Of a DNA stretch of 13,577 bases, positions 8,492 through 13,577 are shown in pieces. The DNA is from JBLHKS01 sp047620505. Lineage in GTDB: Bacteria; Verrucomicrobiota; Verrucomicrobiia; Verrucomicrobiales; DEV007. The notes below the pieces were generated by a model. That model made no database searches. It saw only the letters and a program-made list of their open reading frames with translations, and was not told where the DNA came from. A program made the position numbers and the translations under genes. Numbering within the stretch: the first letter of the stretch is position 1; each line of letters begins with the position of its first letter. The stretch covers positions 1-13,577 of the forward strand of contig JBLHKS010000187.1 of the NCBI GenBank assembly GCA_047620505.1. Reading direction: 5' to 3'.

Positions 8492-8511
8492 AATTGCAGT
8501 TCGCATGCCAA
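8492..8511 (-). promoter_or_regulatory. Sigma-54-like (-24/-12) promoter for the entericidin-gdhA operon
   Basis: Read on the minus strand the element is TTGGCATGCGAACTGCAATT. GG (8509-8508) and GC (8497-8496) are separated by exactly 10 bases. TTGGCA and CTGCA are close to the -24 TTGGCAC and -12 TTGCA consensus blocks. It ends with the same TGCAATT as the element at 1395-1414, and the start codon follows 10 nt later. The very short distance to the ATG would give an almost leaderless transcript, which is the main reason for caution. Confidence 0.55.
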
Positions 8512-8586
8512 CCGCCAAACGCGGGTTTTCTCGGAATTTTGACTCGGCCGATCGTGCGATTCGCGCGAGTTCGTGCGTGAGCCTCT

Positions 8587-8602
8587 TGCAAAATGCATGA
8601 CC
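8587..8602. promoter_or_regulatory. TGCA-AAA-TGCA followed by GACC, possible shared activator site
   Basis: TGCA (8587-8590) and TGCA (8594-8597) flank three A residues. The 9-mer TGCATGACC (8594-8602) also occurs at 1338-1346, upstream of the other operon. It lies in the 198-nt divergent region, about 41 bases upstream of the -24-like GG at 8643 and about 85 bases from the minus-strand GG at 8509. The motif is short, so chance is possible. Confidence 0.22.
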
Positions 8603-8640
8603 GGCGTGCGACGCAGGCGCGTCATACCGGAATCTGAGGC

Positions 8641-8658
8641 TTGGCACAGGAGCTGCGA
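8641..8658 (+). promoter_or_regulatory. Sigma-54-like (-24/-12) promoter for the 8680 gene
   Basis: TTGGCAC at 8641-8647 is a full -24 consensus block. CTGC at 8653-8656 is one base from the -12 TTGC block, and GG-N10-GC spacing is exact (GG 8643-8644, GC 8655-8656). A start point near 8668 would leave a leader of about 12 nt before ATG 8680. It is oriented away from the minus-strand element at 8492-8511, so the two would share one divergent control region. Confidence 0.5.
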
Positions 8659-8679
8659 TAGAACGGCAAGAAGAAAACG

Positions 8680-9342
8680 ATGACTATGGAAACGCCGACC
8701 ACAAATCCAATGAACGAATCCGAACCGCCTTCCGCAACTACCCACGGTACACATCTGATCGAGCGCCTGCTCGGAGTACTCATCGCGGAGCAAACGCAAA
8801 CGCTGTCTTTTGTAAACGCCCAGCTCGCCGAGGTTCGTGAAGCGAGAATCGAACCGTATCGGGAATTGCTCATTCGGGTGAGGGACGTCCACCGAAAACA
8901 ATTGGAAGACCTTGAGGGCAACCGAACGTTGGCGCCCGACTACGACGAAGATTTGCCTGCGGAGGCGTCAGATGTCCTCGAAGAGAACATGGGAGAGGGC
9001 GCGGACCTCACTACCGAGATCCTCGAAGACGTGCAGCATACCAAAGATGAGGCGCCGAGCAGGTCAAGCCAACTGGCTGACCTCTACGTCGATCTGGCGC
9101 AGTTGTTCATTCACTACAACATGCTCCACTCCCTCGGGATCGGTATGCGGGACGAGCCGCTCGCCGGAATGGTGTGGGGGCATATGCGTGAAGTTCACCG
9201 GCTCCAGATGGAAGTGTCTCTGCTAATGCCGAGGCTCGTCATCCGGCAGCCTGACTGTAACCCGGTAGGTGCGATGACCATCGATGAGCTGAGGAACCGC
9301 GCCGTCGAGCAGACCGCGCGGGCATGCTCTGAGGGCAGCTAG
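8680..9342 (+). CDS. Hypothetical helical protein of unknown family
   Basis: This is a 220-residue protein with no signal peptide and no membrane segment. Residues about 24-80 form a long amphipathic helix, possibly coiled-coil (LIERLLGVLIAEQTQTLSFV to VRDVHRKQLEDLEG). An acidic linker spans about 86-128. A second helical part at 130-190 contains Trp and several His and Met residues (HYNMLHSLGIGM, GMVWGHMREVH). I recognise no domain; the His/Glu content loosely suggests a helical bundle, but no metal-binding pattern is clear. The start at ATG 8680 follows a purine-rich AAGAAGAAAACG; an in-frame ATG two codons on is possible. The stop lies 7 nt before the antiporter start, so the two are co-transcribed. 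Acting as an accessory or regulator of the antiporter is a guess from position only. Confidence 0.8.
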   Translation: MTMETPTTNPMNESEPPSATTHGTHLIERLLGVLIAEQTQTLSFVNAQLAEVREARIEPYRELLIRVRDVHRKQLEDLEGNRTLAPDYDEDLPAEASDVLEENMGEGADLTTEILEDVQHTKDEAPSRSSQLADLYVDLAQLFIHYNMLHSLGIGMRDEPLAGMVWGHMREVHRLQMEVSLLMPRLVIRQPDCNPVGAMTIDELRNRAVEQTARACSEGS

Positions 9343-9349
9343 AGTCAGC

Positions 9350-10585
9350 ATGGAGCTACTCTACATTCTGCTCGTCCTTCTCATCGTAACCCGTCTCGGC
9401 GGTGAGATCGCTCTGCGTCTGGGACACCCGGGACTGGTCGGCGAAATCATCGCGGGCATCGGTCTGGGCGTCGCTGTACACCAGTTCCAAGGTTCGTTCC
9501 CCGTCCTTTCAGAACTGTCCGACAACAAGGTATTCACGAGTATCACCGACCTGGGGGTGTTCTTCCTGATGCTCCTCGCCGGCATGGAAATGAATCCGAA
9601 AGAGCTGGCGCAAGGTTCTGGCAAGGCGGTCGTAGTTGCGATCGGCGGTATGGTTGTGCCGATTGCGGCAGGCCTTGGCCTGGCTTGGTACTATGTCCCG
9701 GACTCCGAATTCCGCACGGCTCAGATCATGTTCGTCGCCACTGCCATGGCGATCACCGCCATCCCCGTCGCTGTCAAAGTGCTACTCGACATCGGCCAGC
9801 TCAAATCGGAATCAGGTAAAACGATCGTGTCCGCGGCGCTCTTCGACGACATTCTTGGCCTCATACTTTTGGCCGTGCTGACCGCGCTGCTAAAGACTGG
9901 CGAATTCCCGGGGTGGGGCGGTCTTCTCATGCTGGTAGGTCGCGTCGTCCTGTTCTTCGGGATCGCCTCAGTCATCGGTTGGTTTTTGCTTCCCAGGATT
10001 GCACGCCTTTTCAAGGGAGCGCTCATTGAGGAGATGGAGTTCAGCTTTCTGCTGGTCACCGGTCTCGGCTTCTCTGTGTTGGCCGAAGCCTTCCACCTCC
10101 ATTTTATTCTTGGCGCTTTCCTTGCCGGACTTTTTTTCACCGGCCGCACGTTCGGAACCAAGACTTTCAAGATGGTCGAAACGAAGGTGACCGGAGTCTC
10201 GACTGGATTCCTTGCTCCCATCTTCTTTGCCTCCATCGGGCTTCATTTGGACGTTAGCGCGTTCTCGGAGATTCCGGTCTTTGTCTGCCTGCTCGTGCTG
10301 CTGGCTGTCGGATCGAAATTTTTCGGCGCCGGGATCTGCGCCCGATGGGTCGGGCTTAGCCGCAACAAGGCGGCGGCAGTGGGAATGGGAATGAGTGCCC
10401 GCGGCGCAGTCGAGCTAATCATCGCGGACATCGCGCTGCGAGCCGGCCTCTTCACAAAACCCGATCCGGTTCCACCGATCATCGCTTCCATGTTCTCCGC
10501 CGTTGTGATCATGGCGATAGCGACGACGCTCATCATGCCGATTGGGCTGAAGTATTTTCTGAAGAATGCTGAAGAGGATGCGTGA
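9350..10585 (+). CDS. CPA2-type cation:proton antiporter (Na+/H+ exchanger domain)
   Basis: This 411-residue inner-membrane protein has about 12 hydrophobic segments spread over its whole length. It exchanges a monovalent cation (Na+ or K+) for protons. The family's paired aspartates lie in AALFDDILGLILLA (Asp166-Asp167). The N-terminal HPGLVGEIIAGIGLG block and the C-terminal GMSARGAVELIIADIAL block are both present. There is no TrkA-N/RCK domain, so this is the short antiporter form rather than full KefB/KefC. The ion cannot be read from sequence. It starts 7 nt after the unknown gene at 8680-9342 and precedes the hybrid kinase by 68 nt. A role in pH or salt stress would fit the surrounding envelope-stress genes. 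Confidence 0.93.
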   Translation: MELLYILLVLLIVTRLGGEIALRLGHPGLVGEIIAGIGLGVAVHQFQGSFPVLSELSDNKVFTSITDLGVFFLMLLAGMEMNPKELAQGSGKAVVVAIGGMVVPIAAGLGLAWYYVPDSEFRTAQIMFVATAMAITAIPVAVKVLLDIGQLKSESGKTIVSAALFDDILGLILLAVLTALLKTGEFPGWGGLLMLVGRVVLFFGIASVIGWFLLPRIARLFKGALIEEMEFSFLLVTGLGFSVLAEAFHLHFILGAFLAGLFFTGRTFGTKTFKMVETKVTGVSTGFLAPIFFASIGLHLDVSAFSEIPVFVCLLVLLAVGSKFFGAGICARWVGLSRNKAAAVGMGMSARGAVELIIADIALRAGLFTKPDPVPPIIASMFSAVVIMAIATTLIMPIGLKYFLKNAEEDA

Positions 10586-10653
10586 TGAGGGCGTAGAAGC
10601 AGAGGAATGCGCGACGCTTGTGTTTCCGCGGGTTGCAGCGAATAGTGTCGCTT

Positions 10654-13092
10654 ATGGGATCCAAGAACCAGCCTGTCAGCGACGAGAAGCGGCTCGCGGC
10701 ATTGAGGGCGACCGGGCTCACGAACTCAGCGCCCGACGAGTCATTCGATCGGCTGACTCGCCTTGCCAGTCGCGCCCTCGGAGTGCCCGTCGTGATCGTT
10801 TCGATCGTTGACGATAGCCGTCAGTTCTTCAAAAGCTTCTGCGGTCTACCGGAACCCTGCGCATCGGCTCGCGAGACTCCGCTCACCCATTCGTTTTGCC
10901 AATACATAGTCAACTCCGGGCAACCCCTGGTCGTCTCCGATGCCAGGGAGCATCCACTCGTGAGAGAGAACCTGGCCGTGCGCGACTTGGACGTGATCAG
11001 CTACCTTGGATATCCGATTACGATTTCCGGAGGCTTCGTCGTCGGATCTTTTGCTGCTATCGACACGAAACCTCATCAGTGGAGCACCGAAGAAATGGCC
11101 GTGCTCGAAGATGCTGCCGCCCTGATCAATGAGCGAATCCACCGGAAATCCCAGTTGACTGTCCAGGAAGGCGCCGCCGTCGAATTCGACCACAGTAGAG
11201 AGCGGCTCCAGTTGATTCTCGATTCCACCGCAGAGGCGATCTACGGAATCGATAACGATGGCAACTGCACGTTCTGCAATCGCAAGTGCGCTGAGCTGCT
11301 CGGTTGCGAGAGCACCGAATTTCTCATCGGGAAGCAGATGCACGACCTGATTCATCACACCCGATCCGATGGCAGTCCGTATCTCCTCGCGGAATGTCAC
11401 ATCTACCAGGCATTTGGAGAAGGCAGGGAAACGCATATCATCGACGAGGTTCTCTGGCGCCTGGACGGAACAAGTTTCGACGCCGAATACTGGTCTTACC
11501 CGAAGTTTCGAGAGGGAAAACCAGACGGAGCGGTCGTGACGTTTGTCGATATCACCGAGCGAAGAAAATCGGAACATGCTCTCGCCCGGGCAAAGAAAGA
11601 CGCAGAAGAAGCCAACACGGAGAAGAGCCGATTCCTCGCCAACGTCAGTCACGAGATTCGGACCCCGATGAATGCGATTCTCGGTTTCAGCGAGTTGCTA
11701 GAGGGGCTGGTCGACAGCCCGAAAGCGCAAAAATATTTGGGGGTGATTCGCGCCAGCGGCGACTCGCTGCTCAAACTCATCAATGACATTCTCGATCTTT
11801 CCAAAATCGAATCCGGCAAAATGGAACTGGCGGCGGCTCCCGTAGCGGTTCGTGAAACGTTCGAGTCGGTGCGCCTGCTATTCTCCCAGCAGGTGGCTGA
11901 GAAGAACCTCGGACTAAACCTCGAAGTAGCACCGGAAGTGCCGGATTGCCTGGTACTCGATGTCCTGAAGGTTCGTCAGATCCTGTTCAATCTGCTGAGC
12001 AATTCGTTGAAGTTCACCGACTCCGGCAGACTGCGAGTCACGGTTCACTGCGAAAAAGAACCCTTGGTCGAACGGCGCGTGCATTTGGTGCTAACAGTTT
12101 CCGACACCGGCTGCGGAATTCCCGAAGCCGATCTCAAGAAGATCTTTCTTCCGTTCCGACAGGCCGAGATCACAAGAGCGATTGACGCAGAAGGCACCGG
12201 GCTTGGCCTGAGTATCGTTCGTCGCCTTGCGAAGCTGATGGGGGGCACCGTGAAAGTAGAGAGCATTGTCGATGAGGGCACAACGTTTACCGTCACACTG
12301 CCTAACGTCGAGATCAGCGCGGCCGTTACAGAATCTGAGGGCACTCAGACGGCAGACCAGGAACTGAATCGGATCGCCCCAGCGCGGGTGCTCGTCGCGG
12401 ACGACAACGCATTCAACCGAGATCTCGTAGAGGGCTATTTCGACGGTACGCACCACGAATTGATCTTTGCGAAGGATGGAAAAGAAGCGGTCGACATCAC
12501 CCGTGCCGAACGACCAGATATCGTTCTCATGGACATCAGGATGCCCGAACTCGACGGCAAAGAAGCGCTGGCGAAGATCAAAGCGGACGGCGATTTGAGA
12601 AACATTCCAATCATCGCTGCCACCGCTTCCAGTCTCTCCGCTGAGTCCAAGATATTGAAGAACGTCTTCGATGGCTACTTGCGGAAACCTTTTTCGAGAG
12701 CGGACCTTTTTGCAGCATTGGCCAGCGTCCTCCCGCTAGTGGAAGAACAGATTGTAGAGAAAGCAGTGACAGCCGTAGAGGGAGACTCAACCAACCCACT
12801 CACTGAGGAAATTCAAGAGGCTTGGCTGAGCACCCTCGGGCGTGTTCGCGACGAACTGGACGGTCGATGGAAGGGTTTGGAGAAAACGATGTCCATGGGA
12901 GAACTTGGCGATTTCGCCCGGTCCTTGTACGCTTGGGGACAGGAGGCCGAGTGCGCACCGCTCTCCCGCTACGGCGCCATGTTTGTAGAATACGCAGAGA
13001 ATTTCGAACTATCGAACATCAAGGCCGCGCTGGCCAGACTCCCGGAGCTGCTGCAAGAGATTGAGGAACTCGCAAACGAACCCCTGCCATGA
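10654..13092 (+). CDS. Cytosolic hybrid histidine kinase (GAF-PAS-HisKA-HATPase-REC)
   Basis: This 812-residue protein has no membrane segment. Its domains in order are: GAF (about 30-165), preceded by the usual EKRLAALRATGL lead; PAS (about 183-305) ending TFVDITERR; HisKA with phospho-acceptor His333 in VSHEIRTPMN; HATPase with N box NLLSNSLKF, G1 DTGCGIP (484-490) and G2 GTGLGLS (514-520); and REC with Asp583/584, phospho-acceptor Asp627 (LMDIRMPELDG), Thr657 and Lys678. All catalytic residues are intact. The C-terminal 100 residues form a helical bundle resembling an Hpt domain without its histidine. ATG 10654 is chosen because it gives the normal family N-terminus; in-frame GTG 10645 and TTG 10618 are possible. 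Its TGA overlaps the ATG of a response-regulator remnant (ATGA). Signal and target are unknown. Confidence 0.93.
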   Translation: MGSKNQPVSDEKRLAALRATGLTNSAPDESFDRLTRLASRALGVPVVIVSIVDDSRQFFKSFCGLPEPCASARETPLTHSFCQYIVNSGQPLVVSDAREHPLVRENLAVRDLDVISYLGYPITISGGFVVGSFAAIDTKPHQWSTEEMAVLEDAAALINERIHRKSQLTVQEGAAVEFDHSRERLQLILDSTAEAIYGIDNDGNCTFCNRKCAELLGCESTEFLIGKQMHDLIHHTRSDGSPYLLAECHIYQAFGEGRETHIIDEVLWRLDGTSFDAEYWSYPKFREGKPDGAVVTFVDITERRKSEHALARAKKDAEEANTEKSRFLANVSHEIRTPMNAILGFSELLEGLVDSPKAQKYLGVIRASGDSLLKLINDILDLSKIESGKMELAAAPVAVRETFESVRLLFSQQVAEKNLGLNLEVAPEVPDCLVLDVLKVRQILFNLLSNSLKFTDSGRLRVTVHCEKEPLVERRVHLVLTVSDTGCGIPEADLKKIFLPFRQAEITRAIDAEGTGLGLSIVRRLAKLMGGTVKVESIVDEGTTFTVTLPNVEISAAVTESEGTQTADQELNRIAPARVLVADDNAFNRDLVEGYFDGTHHELIFAKDGKEAVDITRAERPDIVLMDIRMPELDGKEALAKIKADGDLRNIPIIAATASSLSAESKILKNVFDGYLRKPFSRADLFAALASVLPLVEEQIVEKAVTAVEGDSTNPLTEEIQEAWLSTLGRVRDELDGRWKGLEKTMSMGELGDFARSLYAWGQEAECAPLSRYGAMFVEYAENFELSNIKAALARLPELLQEIEELANEPLP

Positions 13093-13350
13093 ATTTCCAA
13101 GCCAGCACTATCGTGTTCTCTGTGGTCGATGACCACGAAGGCATTTTTGCAAGTCGTTGGGGCACCCCTCACAGAGGCAGGCTACGATCTGGTTCTTGCC
13201 TCAAGGCGGACAGGCTCTGCAAAGGCACGCGTCCAGAGTGTCTGTCCCAGTGCGGCTCGACGTTATCATGCTAGAGCGGCATTTAGGTCTGCCCGGAGAG
13301 TCACTCAAAGCCGGAGTCCGCAGACGTGCCGGTCATTTTCCATCCGCTGC
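13089..13350 (+). pseudogene. Decayed response-regulator (REC domain) remnant
   Basis: The start overlaps the kinase stop in an ATGA arrangement typical of coupled kinase/regulator pairs. Frame 1 of the remnant reads STIVFSVVDDHE, matching the first beta strand and acidic pair of a REC domain. The next stretch continues one frame over as AFLQVVGAPLTEAGYDLVLAS. The third frame then gives GGQALQRHAS and LDVIMLERHLGLPGES, which resembles the phospho-site strand, though the expected Asp is replaced by Glu. At least two frameshifts (near 13136 and near 13200) are therefore needed. The 3' limit is uncertain; a fragment VPVIF at 13326 may be a later REC strand in yet another frame. Sequencing error is possible, but several lesions favour true decay. 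Confidence 0.5.
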
Positions 13351-13500
13351 CCGCCGAGAGACCAGTTGCGATGACCACGCCCGGAGGGCTTGTCAAGTTC
13401 GCGTTGGAGGTTCACGAAATGGCAACCCAGCGCACGGGCGTCGATCCGACTTTCGCTTCTAACCTGCATAATTCATCAAGAAAACACTTGTACTCATAAC

Positions 13501-13521
13501 TAACTATCTTATAGATAGTTA
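13501..13521. promoter_or_regulatory. 21-bp perfect palindrome, candidate operator
   Basis: TAACTATCT (13501-13509) and AGATAGTTA (13513-13521) are perfect 9-bp inverted repeats around a 3-nt centre. A possible -35 (TTGTAC, 13488-13493) and -10 (TATAGA, 13510-13515) lie 16 nt apart, so the palindrome would cover the -10 region. Size and symmetry suit a dimeric repressor such as a TetR- or MarR-type protein. It is AT-rich with no T run after it, so it does not look like a terminator. Confidence 0.5.
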
Positions 13522-13577
13522 TGTTACATTCTGAAATCCCCACCCGCGCGCCTTCATTGGAGGGCAAGCCGATACCG
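13521..13577 (+). CDS. Possible N-terminus of a further gene (cut by window edge)
   Basis: An ATG at 13521-13523, whose A is the last base of the palindrome, opens a frame of 19 codons to the window edge (MLHSEIPTRAPSLEGKPIP). It has no Shine-Dalgarno. If the -10-like element at 13510-13515 is real, the transcript would be close to leaderless. Too little is visible to name a product, and a start further downstream cannot be excluded. Confidence 0.3.
   Translation, partial: MLHSEIPTRAPSLEGKPIP

Noticed and set aside
8608..8622. GC-rich hairpin GACGC-AGGC-GCGTC in the divergent control region
   Set aside because: The stem is only 5 bp, has no T run and lies upstream of the promoter element; it is likely to be chance in GC-rich DNA.

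Overview
The window looks like the chromosome of a Gram-negative bacterium with moderately high GC. It encodes several predicted lipoproteins and a cytosolic hybrid histidine kinase, and many starts have weak or no Shine-Dalgarno sequence. The mix of GerMN lipoprotein, DUF1328, DUF883/DUF3618 envelope proteins, entericidin-type lipoprotein and this kinase fits Verrucomicrobiota or a relative. No rRNA, tRNA or marker gene confirms the phylum, so this is a low-confidence inference. No mobile element, CRISPR array or RNA gene was recognised.

Layout. Positions 3-185 hold the tail of an unidentified gene, followed by a perfect hairpin. A GerMN lipoprotein gene at 225-807 is broken by one extra G in a G run. 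Positions 808-1394 hold no convincing gene. A plus-strand operon (1426-4814) then encodes a tiny acidic lipoprotein, a DUF1328 membrane peptide, a DUF883-like protein, a holin-III-like membrane protein, a DUF3618 protein and a succinate-semialdehyde dehydrogenase. Converging on it is a minus-strand operon (8481-4884): entericidin-like lipoprotein, acidic helical lipoprotein, NADP-type glutamate dehydrogenase, and an acetolactate-synthase-like thiamine-diphosphate enzyme. Divergent from this operon, on the plus strand, are an unknown helical protein, a CPA2 cation:proton antiporter and a GAF-PAS hybrid histidine kinase (8680-13092). The kinase overlaps a frameshift-ridden response-regulator remnant. 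The right edge holds a 21-bp palindrome with an open reading frame starting inside it.

The most interesting signal is how the two convergent operons mirror each other. Each starts with a small acidic or entericidin-like lipoprotein gene 10-11 nt behind a 20-nt element of the form TGGCA-N7/8-TGCAATT. Both elements keep the GG-N10-GC spacing of sigma-54 (-24/-12) promoters. A third GG-N10-GC site precedes the 8680 gene. Each operon ends in a metabolic gene, and the two ends (succinate-semialdehyde dehydrogenase and the acetolactate-synthase-like enzyme) meet tail to tail. That enzyme pair recalls the 2-oxoglutarate decarboxylase plus succinate-semialdehyde dehydrogenase bypass of the TCA cycle known from cyanobacteria. 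Glutamate dehydrogenase could connect glutamate to it. The testable hypothesis is one stress- or nitrogen-responsive regulon joining envelope lipoproteins and membrane proteins to a glutamate -> 2-oxoglutarate -> succinic semialdehyde -> succinate route.
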